Source: Ferribacterium limneticum (lineage in GTDB: Bacteria; Pseudomonadota; Gammaproteobacteria; Burkholderiales; Rhodocyclaceae). Taken from it: a DNA stretch of 64,000 nt. The stretch lies in assembly GCF_020510585.1 (NCBI RefSeq), contig NZ_CP075190.1, forward strand, positions 124,001 through 188,000. The letters run 5' to 3'. Below, in pieces: positions 8,458 to 17,757 of this stretch (positions are counted from its first letter, which is position 1; every line of letters begins with the position of its first letter). The notes beneath the pieces are model-generated. The model did no database searches. It was not told where the DNA came from and worked only from the letters and a program-made list of their open reading frames with translations. The position numbers were made by a program, and so were the translations under genes.

Positions 8458-9447
8458 TCAAATCAACATGAAGCGGTGTTGCTGGTCGCGGACCATTTCA
8501 ACGGCTTCGAGGGCTTCGTCGCGACTGATTCTGGCCAGCATGGCCAGATGAAGACGGCGGTCGCGGGCAGTTAGTTCCGGGAAGTTGAGGGTATGGGCGT
8601 TGATGTCCTCGTTGCCGTCGTCGGTCACAACGCCCTGACGGTCCACCGTGATGCTGACGGGTGTCAGGTGCAGAGCCGGTTCGGGCGACTTGAGGTAGTC
8701 GGCCAGCGCGTGGACCAGATGTTCGGGCATCAGCGATTCGGCGGTGTGGCGCAGTTTGGCGTCGAGCTCGGCCAGGTGACGAGTGCCGACTTCCAGTGCA
8801 TGGCCGCCCGAGGTGCCGCGCAGGACGGTCAGGTGGGCGCGCTCGACCGACACATCGGCGCGCAGACCTTCGCGTTCGTCGCGCAGGGCCTTGACGTGGG
8901 CGTGGAAGGTGTGAAGCAGGCTTTCCAGGGCCTTGCAGCGCAGGCCGTGCAGGGTGGTGTCGAGCTGGCAGCTCGGCTCGATCAGCGTCTGGCCGGAGAA
9001 AAAGAGCACGAGCTGGGGGACATCGCTGCGGATGACATCGCCCTGTTGCGCCAAGCCGAGCTGTTTTTTCTGTTGCCGGCGGGCAGCAAACATGGCGTAG
9101 AAATATTCGCTTTCCCAGCTGCACGGCTCGGCGAGAAAGTCGCGCACGGCCTGGCTGCGGCCGAGCATCTGGTCGATGTCGCCGGCCGTGGCGAACAGCG
9201 CGTGCACCAGCGGATCGTCAGCAAAGGCCTTGCGGTTGATGTCGATCGGGCCGGGTAGTGAGGCGACCAGCCCGTCGCAGTAACCCAGCGCATAGTCGAC
9301 AGGGCCGCTCAGGTGTTTTTCGAAACCCGGGGCAGCCTTGAGCATCGGGTCCACCATCTCGGCCACCCGGTCGAGCGCCTTGCGCAGGGACGGATCCAGC
9401 GGCGGCGCAGGCTTGAGAAAATCAGCGACGGTGGAAAGAAGGCTCAC
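8458..9447 (-). CDS. Conserved-looking hypothetical protein, 329 aa
   Basis: I do not recognise a family. Soluble, mostly helical, with no signal peptide or membrane segment; a His/Arg-rich middle, and a C-terminal stretch after residue 280 rich in charged helices. The longest reading starts at a TTG (9462), but the GTG at 9447 makes a neat GTGA overlap with the liuE stop and has an AGG upstream, so I chose it. Translational coupling to liuE ties it to the leucine cluster. It may be lineage-specific. Confidence 0.75.
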   Translation of the reverse strand: MSLLSTVADFLKPAPPLDPSLRKALDRVAEMVDPMLKAAPGFEKHLSGPVDYALGYCDGLVASLPGPIDINRKAFADDPLVHALFATAGDIDQMLGRSQAVRDFLAEPCSWESEYFYAMFAARRQQKKQLGLAQQGDVIRSDVPQLVLFFSGQTLIEPSCQLDTTLHGLRCKALESLLHTFHAHVKALRDEREGLRADVSVERAHLTVLRGTSGGHALEVGTRHLAELDAKLRHTAESLMPEHLVHALADYLKSPEPALHLTPVSITVDRQGVVTDDGNEDINAHTLNFPELTARDRRLHLAMLARISRDEALEAVEMVRDQQHRFMLI

Positions 9448-10349
9448 TCGGACCTGGCACAAAGAGCCCGGCCGGCCTTGGCGCCATTCGGGCGGTTGAT
9501 GGCGCTGGAAATCCAGTCGCCGACAGCTGCCAGTTTAGCCAGATCGATGCCGGTTTCAATGCCCATGCCTTGCAATAAATAAACAACGTCCTCGGTTGCC
9601 ACGTTGCCGGAGGCGCCTTTGGCGTATGGGCAACCGCCAAGGCCGGCGATCGAACTGTCGAATACGGCCATGCCCATCTGCAGCGAGGCGTAGATGTTGG
9701 CGATGGCCATGCCGTAGGTGTCGTGATAATGGCCGGCCAGTTTTTCGATGGGGAGCAGTTTGGCGCAGGCTTCGATCAGCCGTTTGACCGAAGCCGGATT
9801 GCCGACGCCGATGGTGTCGCCGAGGGAGACTTCGTAGCAACCCATGTCGAACAGGGTCTTGGCGACTTCGGCGGCCTTTTTCGGGTCGACTGCACCTTCG
9901 TACGGACAGCCGACAACACAGGAAACATAGCCGCGGACCGGGATTTCCAGTGCCGAGGCGGCCGAAACAACCGGTTCGAAGCGTTTCAGGCTCTCGGCAA
10001 TCGAGCAATTGATGTTTTTTCGGGAAAAACTCTCGGAGGCGGCGCCAAAGATGGCGACTTCGCTCGCGCCGGCTTCTATGGCTGCATCAAAACCTTGCAA
10101 ATTTGGCGTTAAAACCGGGTAGACCGTGGCAGCGTTGCGTTTAATGCCACGCATGACTGCCGCGTTGTCGCCCATCTGCGGCACCCATTTCGGCGAGACG
10201 AAGGAGGTCGCTTCAATGACGCGTAGCCCGGCATCGGCGAGGCGTTCGATCAATTCGATCTTGATCGCGGTGGGGACCACCTGCGCTTCATTTTGCAGGC
10301 CGTCACGCGGGCCGACTTCGACGATTTTTACGTGTTTTGTCAGGTTCAT
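9444..10349 (-). CDS. liuE: Hydroxymethylglutaryl-CoA lyase
   Basis: 301 aa, full length. Cleaves 3-hydroxy-3-methylglutaryl-CoA to acetyl-CoA and acetoacetate, the last step of leucine degradation. Signature motifs: [12 protein letters not shown] at the N-terminus (catalytic Arg/Asp), the metal-site His pair in GHYHDTYG, and the loop [19 protein letters not shown] containing the catalytic Cys. It is downstream of liuD in the same direction and ends in an overlap with the unknown 329-aa gene. Confidence 0.97.
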   Translation of the reverse strand: MNLTKHVKIVEVGPRDGLQNEAQVVPTAIKIELIERLADAGLRVIEATSFVSPKWVPQMGDNAAVMRGIKRNAATVYPVLTPNLQGFDAAIEAGASEVAIFGAASESFSRKNINCSIAESLKRFEPVVSAASALEIPVRGYVSCVVGCPYEGAVDPKKAAEVAKTLFDMGCYEVSLGDTIGVGNPASVKRLIEACAKLLPIEKLAGHYHDTYGMAIANIYASLQMGMAVFDSSIAGLGGCPYAKGASGNVATEDVVYLLQGMGIETGIDLAKLAAVGDWISSAINRPNGAKAGRALCARSE

Positions 10350-10393
10350 GGTGAATGCTCAGCAAGTTGGCATCAGAAGGCAGGATATTCCGT

Positions 10394-10645
10394 TCAATCC
10401 TGATCGCGTAACCAGTAAGTGGCAGTACAAAGCGCCAGACCGACGGCGTAGAGTTGCCAGGTTTCGGAAATGGCGTAGGGGTAGAGCATCAGCGCGACGC
10501 CCAGCCATTTGACGTAGGGGCGGGCGCGTTGTTTTCCGTAGCGGTAGCCGGCCAACCCGAGCAGCCCGAAGATGATGGCGCCGATCAGGTAGGCCGGCGT
10601 CGGCAGGGTCAGGCCAAGGGATTGTAGAGAATTCAGGTCTTCCAC
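10394..10645 (-). CDS. Small two-helix membrane protein
   Basis: 83 aa with two predicted membrane helices (about residues 17-36 and 45-77) joined by a basic turn YGKQRARPYVKW, which suggests both ends outside and the loop in the cytoplasm. The GTG start at 10645 has a CGGAG site six bases upstream. Placed between liuD and liuE in the same orientation. Family not recognised with certainty; similar short proteins are often annotated only as conserved membrane proteins. Confidence 0.72.
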   Translation of the reverse strand: MEDLNSLQSLGLTLPTPAYLIGAIIFGLLGLAGYRYGKQRARPYVKWLGVALMLYPYAISETWQLYAVGLALCTATYWLRDQD

Positions 10646-10712
10646 GAACGGCTCCGACGAAAGCGACAGTTAGCGACATGTTCTCACCGGGTGCATGGTA
10701 ACCGCGCCCGAC

Positions 10713-12722
10713 TCATGACACGCCTTCGAATTCGACCAGCGCAGCGCCATCGCTCACTTGCTCGCCCGCTGCATAGCAGAAAGTCTTGATGATGCCGGCG
10801 GCGGGAGCGGTGATGGTGTGCTCCATTTTCATCGCTTCGAGGATGAGCAGCGGGGCGCCTTTTTCCACCTTTTGGCCCGGTTGGGCGAGCAGGGCGACGA
10901 CCTTGCCGGGCATCGGCGCGGTCAGGCCGCCGCCCTGCGCACCGCCGGCTTCGACTAAATGCAGCGGGTCGTCACGGAGAAGTGAGTACGTGCTTCCATT
11001 GAGAAAGATGCTGCGTTTTTCATCGACCGCGACAACGCTGGCCATCAGCCGGCGGTCGTCGAGTTCGACGGCGAAGCGGTCGCCGTCGAGCTTCTTGCCG
11101 CGGGCCAGCGTGGTCTGGCCGTGGATCGTGATCTGCCATTTGTCGCCTTGGTAGCGCACCAGGGTTTCGATCAGGCTGTCACCGTCGCGAAAGCCGATCA
11201 TGCGGGCAGCAGAGAGGTTCATCCGCCAGCCGTCGCGGGCGTGCCACGGCGAGCACGGGTCGCCGCTGGCCTTGGCGGCCTGTTTGGCTGCGTGCTGTTC
11301 CCAGAGCAGTTCACCGACCGTGGCGACGAGCAGCGCATCGCGCGGCACGGCCTGGGTGGCGGGGAAGAGGAATTCCTTCTGGCGTTCGATCAGGCCGGTG
11401 TCGAGGTCGGCGCCGCTAGAGTTACTAAAGGCCGGGCAGGCGACGAGGCGGGAGAGGAAATCGATATTGGTGGTCACCCCGGCCACCTGATAGTCGGCCA
11501 GCGCCTTGCGCATCCGCGCCAGCGCGGCGTCGCGATGCTCGTCCCAGACGATGAGCTTGGCGATCATCGGGTCGTAGAAAGGCGTGATCTCGTCGCCTTC
11601 CTCGACGCCGGTGTCGACGCGGACGTTGAGGCTTTCGGCCGGTGGCGACAGACGGACCAGCATGCCGGTCGAGGGCAGGAAGCCTTTGTTGGCATCCTCG
11701 GCGTAAATGCGCGCTTCGAGGGCGTGACCGCGGATCTGCAGTTGTTCCTGGGCGAGCGGCAGCGGCTGGCCGGCGGCGACGCGCAACTGCCATTCGACGA
11801 GGTCCTGGCCGGTGATCATTTCGGTGACCGGGTGCTCGACCTGCAGGCGGGTGTTCATTTCCATGAAATAGAACGAGCCGTCCTGGTTGGCGATGAACTC
11901 GACGGTGCCGGCGCCGACATAGCCGACGGCCTTGGCGGCGGCGACGGCGGCCTTGCCCATCTCGTGGCGGCGCGCATCGGTCATGCCGGGGGCGGGGGCT
12001 TCCTCGAGCACCTTCTGGTGGCGGCGTTGCACCGAACAGTCGCGTTCGAAGAGATAGACGCAATCGCCCTGCGTGTCGGCGAAGACCTGGATTTCGATGT
12101 GGCGCGGCTTGGTGATGTATTTTTCGATCAGCACGTGATCGTTGCCGAAGCTGGAAATCGCTTCGCGCTTGCACGAGGCGAGGGCGTCGGGGAAATCCTC
12201 GGAGCGTTCAACCAGGCGCATGCCCTTGCCGCCACCACCGGCTGCTGCCTTGATCAGCACCGGATAGCCGATGGCGTCGGCTTCCTGGTGGAGCAGGGCC
12301 GGCGTCTGGTCGTCGCCGTGGTAGCCCGGGGTGAGCGGTACGGCGGCCTTGCCCATCAATTTCTTGGCTTCCGATTTGGAGCCCATGGCGCGGATCGCCG
12401 AAGCCGGCGGGCCGATGAAGGCGATGCCGTTGGCGGCCAGCGCATCGGCAAAATCGGCGTTTTCGGAGAGGAAACCGTAGCCGGGATGGACTGCCTGGGC
12501 GCCGGTGCGCTTGCAGGCATCGACGATCTTGTCGGCGACAAGGTAGGACTCGCGGGCGGCGGCCGGGCCGAGCAGTACGGCCTCGTCGGCGAGGCGGACA
12601 TGGCGGGCGTTGGCATCGGCCTCGGAATAGACGGCGACAGTACGGATGCCCATGCGGCGAGCCGTTTTGATGACACGGCAAGCGATCTCGCCACGGTTTG
12701 CGATCAAAATTTTGTTGAACAC
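10713..12722 (-). CDS. liuD: 3-methylcrotonyl-CoA carboxylase, biotin-containing alpha subunit
   Basis: 669 aa. Biotin carboxylase domain (about 1-450) with ANRGEIACRV at the N-terminus, the ATP-grasp Gly-rich loop KAAAGGGGKGMR and the EMNTRLQVEHPVTE active-site segment; then the BT linker and a C-terminal biotinyl domain with the lysine acceptor in EAMKMEH. With the LiuB beta subunit it carboxylates 3-methylcrotonyl-CoA using ATP and bicarbonate. GTG start with a GGGGAA ribosome site. Only three bases separate it from liuC, so they form one unit. Confidence 0.96.
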   Translation of the reverse strand: MFNKILIANRGEIACRVIKTARRMGIRTVAVYSEADANARHVRLADEAVLLGPAAARESYLVADKIVDACKRTGAQAVHPGYGFLSENADFADALAANGIAFIGPPASAIRAMGSKSEAKKLMGKAAVPLTPGYHGDDQTPALLHQEADAIGYPVLIKAAAGGGGKGMRLVERSEDFPDALASCKREAISSFGNDHVLIEKYITKPRHIEIQVFADTQGDCVYLFERDCSVQRRHQKVLEEAPAPGMTDARRHEMGKAAVAAAKAVGYVGAGTVEFIANQDGSFYFMEMNTRLQVEHPVTEMITGQDLVEWQLRVAAGQPLPLAQEQLQIRGHALEARIYAEDANKGFLPSTGMLVRLSPPAESLNVRVDTGVEEGDEITPFYDPMIAKLIVWDEHRDAALARMRKALADYQVAGVTTNIDFLSRLVACPAFSNSSGADLDTGLIERQKEFLFPATQAVPRDALLVATVGELLWEQHAAKQAAKASGDPCSPWHARDGWRMNLSAARMIGFRDGDSLIETLVRYQGDKWQITIHGQTTLARGKKLDGDRFAVELDDRRLMASVVAVDEKRSIFLNGSTYSLLRDDPLHLVEAGGAQGGGLTAPMPGKVVALLAQPGQKVEKGAPLLILEAMKMEHTITAPAAGIIKTFCYAAGEQVSDGAALVEFEGVS

Positions 12723-12725
12723 GGC

Positions 12726-13514
12726 TTATTCCCCAATCCAGGCGGGTGAACGTTTGTCGAGGAAGGCAGTGATACCTTCGCGGGCTTCCGGCGTGGTGCG
12801 CAGGTGGGCGATGCGGTGGGCGGTGTCGTCAACCAGCGTGTCGTTGATCGGCCGGCCGCTGACGGCGCGGATCAGATCCTTGGCGGCGGCCTGGGAAAGC
12901 GGGCCGCCTTGCAGCAGCGAGCCGACGATTTCCTGCACCTTGGCATCCAGTTGTTCCGGCTCGACGGTTTCATGGACGAGGCCGATTTCGCGGGCGCGGG
13001 CGGCATCGATGCGCTCGGCCGACTGGAAATAGCGGTAAGCCTGGCGGGCGCCAATGGCGCGCAGGACGTAGGGCGAAATGGCCGCCGGGATGATGCCGAA
13101 CTTGACTTCGGATGTTGCAAAGACGGCCTTGGTCGAGGCGACGGCGATGTCGCAGGCGGCGGCCAGACCCATGCCGCCACCGAGCGCGGCACCCTGGACG
13201 CGGGCGATGGTCGGCTTCTTCATTTCGGCCAGCACGCGGAGCATGCGGGCCAGGGCGCGGGCGTCGTTGAGGTTGTCATCGAGGCCGTTATTGGCGGCAC
13301 GCTTCATCCAGTTGAGGTCGGCCCCGGCTGAGAAGCTCTTGCCACGGCCGGCGAGGATGACGACGCGGATGTCGTTATCGGCCTCGATGGCGATGCAGGC
13401 GGCGGTCAGTTCGGCGATGAGGGTTTCATCGAAGGCATTGTGGAGGTCGGGGCGGTTCATCCAGATCGTGGCGACCGGGCCGGTGAGTTGTATTTCCAAG
13501 GCTTGGAAGGGCAT
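12726..13514 (-). CDS. liuC: Methylglutaconyl-CoA hydratase (enoyl-CoA hydratase family)
   Basis: 262 aa crotonase-fold protein. SAGADLNWMKR and the oxyanion-hole segment GAALGGGMGLAAACDIA are typical of the methylglutaconyl-CoA hydratase branch, which hydrates 3-methylglutaconyl-CoA to HMG-CoA between the carboxylase and lyase steps. Its position directly before liuD supports that over a general enoyl-CoA hydratase. Upstream is a 623-bp gene-free region holding a long inverted repeat, so it may need its own promoter or read-through. Confidence 0.94.
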   Translation of the reverse strand: MPFQALEIQLTGPVATIWMNRPDLHNAFDETLIAELTAACIAIEADNDIRVVILAGRGKSFSAGADLNWMKRAANNGLDDNLNDARALARMLRVLAEMKKPTIARVQGAALGGGMGLAAACDIAVASTKAVFATSEVKFGIIPAAISPYVLRAIGARQAYRYFQSAERIDAARAREIGLVHETVEPEQLDAKVQEIVGSLLQGGPLSQAAAKDLIRAVSGRPINDTLVDDTAHRIAHLRTTPEAREGITAFLDKRSPAWIGE

Positions 13515-13550
13515 TTGTTTGTCTCTTTATTGGCTATTTTTGTTTGATTA

Positions 13551-14121
13551 GCTTGGGGTTCCGCCCTTGCGGGGCGGCTTACTTTCTTTTGCTTCGCCAA
13601 AAGAAAGTAAGCAAAGAAAAGGCGACCCTGGGTCGGTGCCGGCGTTGCCGGTTCCCTGTGCTACTCGGCAGGCCGGGCGGCTGCGGAACTCGGGGCTGCG
13701 CCCCTCAGACAGTCCTCGCCGAAATCCCCCGGCCTTCCTGCGTTGCTCGGCACCTCTCAAGGGGCCCGGTGAAACGATCCGTGCTTGAGCTTGGGTGCCT
13801 GAATGGCAGATTTCATTTTTGGTCGTATTTTCCGGTTGACCGTGGAAACTGGCTTTTTGGTGAACGACGGTTGAGCGAGGACGTCTTTGGGGTCCCCGTG
13901 CAAGGCGCTGAGCAACGCAGGCGGGCCGGGGGCCGTCGGCTGGCGTTGTCTGAGCCGCAGGCGAGTTTAGCCAGCCGCCCGGCCTGCCGAGTAGCGCAAG
14001 GAACCCGAAGGGCGCCGCCCCCGGGGTCGCCTTCTTTTTGGCTACTTTTTCTTGGCGAAGCAAGAAAAAGTACGCCCGCCAACAAGGCGGAACCCCAACC
14101 TCATTCAAAGGAACCCCAAGC
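13551..14121. repeat. Long imperfect inverted repeat (~570 bp) with internal hairpins
   Basis: The 13515-14137 spacer holds no credible gene. Its ends are a perfect 12-bp inverted pair, GCTTGGGGTTCC at 13551-13562 and its complement at 14110-14121. Inside, the left part (13556 to about 13790, read on +) and the right part (14100 to about 13890, read on -) are homologous: both run GGGGTTCCGCC, a Y-rich hairpin, AGAAAAGGCGACCC-like, CTACTCGGCAGGCCGGGCGG, then TGCGTTGCTC. The left hairpin at 13577-13612 has a perfect 15-bp stem; the right at 14043-14072 has 12 bp. Two copies of a ~230-bp element thus face each other, with dispersed repeat copy 2 between them. ORFs across it are artefacts of its composition. 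Confidence 0.88.
13810..13849 (+). repeat. Dispersed 40-bp repeat, copy 2
   Basis: Sits at the centre of the long inverted repeat, in the non-homologous spacer. Core TTTTCCGGTTGACCGTGG is intact; the left part reads TTTCATTTTTGG. Confidence 0.85.
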
Positions 14122-14137
14122 TGAAATAAGGAAAATC

Positions 14138-14758
14138 TCATTTCAAACCCCTCTCCCGAATCAACCCAGCCATCGGCTGCCCATCCATCGCCGCAATCAA
14201 ACTCGCCTGATTAACCGCCGGCTGATTCTGGCTAACCTTCCATTTTCCGACTAAGCGGTCGATGGATATCTCGATCCCGACAACCGCCCCAAGCATCTTC
14301 CCGATGTAATCAGCCGGCGCATCATCAACCGCCCACGGACGCGGCAACCCGGCTTCGTGCTCAGCGGTCAACGCATGCAACTGGGCCAAAAGCCAGTCAG
14401 CATCGTCAATCAGACGTAGCTCGCCATAGACATGCACCGCCGTGTAATTCCAGGTCGGCACCACCTTGCCATGCTCGGCCTTGGTCGCGTAGTTCGACGG
14501 GCTGATGTAACAGTCCGGACCTTTGAAAATGACGAGAATTTTCCGGTTGACCGTGGCATCCGCCGCCAGCAGATTGGCCCGCGCAATGTGGCCGCGCAAG
14601 CTGCCGTTCGGCCCGGCAGCCGCATCCAGATGCAACGGGATATGGTTGGCCTCCAGCCCGTCCGCACCCTGCGTGACGACCGTGGCGAGTGGAAAGGCGC
14701 GCATCAGCTCGTGCATGATGCCGACGTCGGTTTCCGCAAAATGCTTGGGTAGGTACAT
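14138..14758 (-). CDS. PaiB-like FMN-binding split-barrel protein
   Basis: 206 aa. N-terminal MYLPKHFAE and the central GPDCYISPSNY and VPTWNY motifs are diagnostic of the PaiB / FMN-binding negative regulator family. In Bacillus PaiB affects sporulation and degradative enzyme genes; biochemical action is unclear. It lies four bases after liuB, so it is cotranscribed with the carboxylase. A dispersed repeat copy is embedded at about residues 68-80, just before the conserved IFKGPDCYISP stretch, encoding TVNRKILVIF. Confidence 0.88.
   Translation of the reverse strand: MYLPKHFAETDVGIMHELMRAFPLATVVTQGADGLEANHIPLHLDAAAGPNGSLRGHIARANLLAADATVNRKILVIFKGPDCYISPSNYATKAEHGKVVPTWNYTAVHVYGELRLIDDADWLLAQLHALTAEHEAGLPRPWAVDDAPADYIGKMLGAVVGIEISIDRLVGKWKVSQNQPAVNQASLIAAMDGQPMAGLIRERGLK
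14521..14559 (+). repeat. Dispersed 40-bp repeat, copy 3 (inside the PaiB-like gene)
   Basis: Antisense to the host gene. The right half TTTTCCGGTTGACCGTGG is perfect; the left half is diverged (CTTTGAAAATG). Encodes TVNRK in the host protein. Confidence 0.78.
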
Positions 14759-14762
14759 TGCC

Positions 14763-16370
14763 TTACATCCGGAAAATGCCGAACTTCGTCTCTTCGGCCG
14801 GGGCGTTCATCGACGCCGACAACCCAAGGCCGAGCACCCGGCGCGTATCGGCCGGATCGATGATGCCGTCGTCCCACAGTCGGGCCGAGGCGTAGTAGGG
14901 GTGGCCCTGCGTCTCGTACTGCTCGCGGATCGGGTCCTTGAAGGCGGCTTCTTCCTCGGCGCTCCAGGTCTTGCCGGCGGCTTCGATGCCGTCGCGCTTG
15001 ACGGTGGCCAGCACGCCGGCCGCCTGTTCGCCGCCCATGACCGAGATCCGGGCGTTCGGCCACATCCACAGGAAGCGCGGCGAGTAGGCGCGGCCGCACA
15101 TGCCGTAGTTGCCGGCGCCGAACGAGCCGCCGATGACGACGGTGAATTTCGGCACCTTGGCGGTGGCGACGGCAGTCACCATCTTTGCGCCGTCGCGGGC
15201 GATGCCGCCGTTTTCGTACTTGCGGCCGACCATGAAGCCGGTGATGTTCTGCAGGAAAACGAGCGGAATCCCGCGCTGGGCGCAAAGTTCGATGAAATGT
15301 GCACCCTTGAGCGCCGATTCGCTGAATAAAATCCCGTTGTTGGCGACGATACCGACCGGGTAGCCGTAAATGCGGGCAAAGCCGCAAACCAGCGTCGTGC
15401 CGTAGCGGGCCTTGAATTCGTCGAAATCGGAGCCATCGACGATGCGGGCAATAATCTCGCGGACGTCGAAGGGCTTTTTCGCGTCGGTCGGGATGACGCC
15501 GTACAATTCTTCGGCGGCATAGGCTGGTTCGGTGGGTACAGTCAGGGTGACCGGCGGCTGTTTCTTCCAGTTCAGATCCTTGACGATGCGCCGGGCGATG
15601 GCCAGCGCGTGGGCATCGTTCTCGGCCAGATGATCGACCACGCCGGATATGCGCGTATGGACGTCAGCGCCGCCGAGGTCTTCGGCCGACACCACTTCAC
15701 CGGTCGCCGCCTTGACCAGCGGCGGACCACCCAAAAAGATCGTGCCCTGATTCTTGACGATGATCGACTCGTCGCACATGGCCGGCACGTAGGCGCCACC
15801 GGCCGTGCATGAGCCCATGACGGCGGCGATCTGCGGAATGCCGGCGGCCGACAGGTTGGCCTGGTTGAAGAAGATGCGGCCGAAGTGTTCCTTGTCCGGA
15901 AAGACCTCATCCTGCATGGGCAAAAAGGCGCCGCCGGAATCGACCAGATAGACGCAGGGCAGCCGGTTTTCGAGGGCGATTTCCTGGGCGCGCAGATGTT
16001 TTTTTACAGTCAGCGGGTAATAGGTGCCGCCCTTAACGGTGGCGTCGTTGGCAACGACCATGCATTCGACGCCATTGACCCGGCCGATGCCGGCGATCAC
16101 CGAGGCGGCCGGCACGTCACCGCCGTACATGCCGTAGGCCGCAAACTGGCCGATTTCGAGGAAGGGCGTGCCGGGGTCGAGCAGGCCATTGACCCGCTCG
16201 CGCGGCAGCAACTTGCCACGGGCAATGTGCTTCTGGCGCGCCGCTTCCGGGCCGCCGAGGGCGATCTTCTCGACCTTTTCGTGCAGGTCGGCGACCACGC
16301 TGGCCATGGCCGCCGCGTTGGCCTGGAAATCGGCCGAGCGCGGGTTAAGTTGGGATTTCAGGGTGGTCAT
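14763..16370 (-). CDS. liuB: 3-methylcrotonyl-CoA carboxylase, carboxyltransferase beta subunit
   Basis: 535 aa, carboxyltransferase of the biotin-dependent acyl-CoA carboxylase family. Characteristic segments: [22 protein letters not shown] at the N-terminus, [22 protein letters not shown] (acyl-CoA site), and the C-terminal [16 protein letters not shown] followed by [11 protein letters not shown]. Transfers CO2 from biotin on LiuD to 3-methylcrotonyl-CoA. It is separated from liuD here by PaiB, the inverted repeat and liuC, an unusual spread for subunits of one enzyme. Ribosome site AGGAAG before the ATG; a stem-loop stands just upstream. Confidence 0.96.
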   Translation of the reverse strand: MTTLKSQLNPRSADFQANAAAMASVVADLHEKVEKIALGGPEAARQKHIARGKLLPRERVNGLLDPGTPFLEIGQFAAYGMYGGDVPAASVIAGIGRVNGVECMVVANDATVKGGTYYPLTVKKHLRAQEIALENRLPCVYLVDSGGAFLPMQDEVFPDKEHFGRIFFNQANLSAAGIPQIAAVMGSCTAGGAYVPAMCDESIIVKNQGTIFLGGPPLVKAATGEVVSAEDLGGADVHTRISGVVDHLAENDAHALAIARRIVKDLNWKKQPPVTLTVPTEPAYAAEELYGVIPTDAKKPFDVREIIARIVDGSDFDEFKARYGTTLVCGFARIYGYPVGIVANNGILFSESALKGAHFIELCAQRGIPLVFLQNITGFMVGRKYENGGIARDGAKMVTAVATAKVPKFTVVIGGSFGAGNYGMCGRAYSPRFLWMWPNARISVMGGEQAAGVLATVKRDGIEAAGKTWSAEEEAAFKDPIREQYETQGHPYYASARLWDDGIIDPADTRRVLGLGLSASMNAPAEETKFGIFRM

Positions 16371-16387
16371 GTCTCTTCCTAGTTATT

Positions 16388-16440
16388 AGTTGCCTAAGGG
16401 CTAGAGTGGTTTTGCCAACAGCTCAAGCCCCTAGGCAACT
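16388..16440. promoter_or_regulatory. Stem-loop in front of liuB
   Basis: Arms AGTTGCCTAAGGGCT (16388-16402) and AGCCCCTAGGCAACT (16426-16440) pair at 14 of 15 positions around a 23-base loop. There is no T tract, so it is unlikely to be an intrinsic terminator. It ends 17 bp before the liuB start, where it could shape translation, processing or protein binding. Confidence 0.6.
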
Positions 16441-16446
16441 CGATCC

Positions 16447-17046
<600 letters not shown>

Positions 17047-17065
17047 AGTGTCCTGGAAAATTCGC

Positions 17066-17680
17066 TCAAAAACCGCCGGTTTTCAGCCAGTGTTCGATCT
17101 GCGGCAGGCGGTCGGCGCCGAAGAAGGCTTCGCCGTCGATGAGCACGTAAGGCGAACCGAAGACGCCGAGTTTCATCGCCTTGTCGACTTCGTCCTTGAG
17201 GCGCTCCTTAATTTCCGGGCTTTGCAGGGCGGCGGCGAGGGCTTCGCGGTCGACGCCAAGTTGGCTGGCAATGTCGAGCACGGTGTCGGGCGATGAAATA
17301 TCCCGGTCATCGACGTAGAGGGCGCGGAACGTGGCGTGGGCGAATTGCCTGGCCAGCGCGCAATCCTGGCCGTGCAGCCAGTAGTAGGCGCGGGCGGCGG
17401 CCTGCGTGGCGAGCGGGAACTGGCTCGGATGTTTGTAGGGAATGCCCATGAAACGGGCTGAACGTGAGAAGTCGTGCAGCGAGTAGCTGGCCTTGGCCGG
17501 ATTCTGCATGGTCAGCGGCGCGCTGCCCGTGGCCTTGAAAATGATGCCGAGCAGGATCGGATGCCAGCGCACCTTGCGGCCGTATTGGGCGGCCAGGGCG
17601 TCGATCTTCTCACTGAGCAGGTAGCCGTAGGGGCTGGAAAAATCGAAGTAGAAATCGATCGAGGGGTTGGCGTCGGTCAT
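17066..17680 (-). CDS. 2-hydroxychromene-2-carboxylate isomerase family protein
   Basis: 204 aa, DsbA/GST-kappa fold. FYFDFSSPYGYL at the N-terminus carries the glutathione-activating Ser of this family (no CxxC), and VFGSPYVLIDGEAFFGADRL near the C-terminus is the conserved end. Relatives isomerise hydroxychromene carboxylates in naphthalene breakdown with glutathione. In this fatty-acyl/leucine setting the real substrate may differ. Twenty bases upstream of the LOG gene; preceded by a spacer with repeat copy 4. Confidence 0.88.
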   Translation of the reverse strand: MTDANPSIDFYFDFSSPYGYLLSEKIDALAAQYGRKVRWHPILLGIIFKATGSAPLTMQNPAKASYSLHDFSRSARFMGIPYKHPSQFPLATQAAARAYYWLHGQDCALARQFAHATFRALYVDDRDISSPDTVLDIASQLGVDREALAAALQSPEIKERLKDEVDKAMKLGVFGSPYVLIDGEAFFGADRLPQIEHWLKTGGF

Positions 17681-17708
17681 TGTTTGTCTCCTGTTCGGGC
17701 TACGGTCA

Positions 17709-17748
17709 ATTTCATTTTTAGGCTTTTTTTCCGGTTGACCGTAGCAAT
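17709..17748 (+). repeat. Dispersed 40-bp repeat, copy 4 (with flanking inverted repeat)
   Basis: Intergenic, between the isomerase-like gene and the acyl-CoA dehydrogenase gene. Core TTTTTTCCGGTTGACCGTAG. Uniquely, TACGGTCAA at 17701-17709 forms a perfect 9-bp inverted pair with TTGACCGTA at 17734-17742, so this copy could fold as a hairpin. Confidence 0.85.
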
Positions 17749-17757
17749 GGGGTTTGA

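Noticed and set aside
13544..14254. Long open frames on both strands across the 13.5-14.2 kb spacer
   Set aside because: They arise from the inverted repeat; opposite-strand frames encode similar Lys/Arg/Pro-rich low-complexity text and no family is recognisable.
16388..16440. The stem-loop before liuB as an intrinsic terminator
   Set aside because: No T run follows on either strand.
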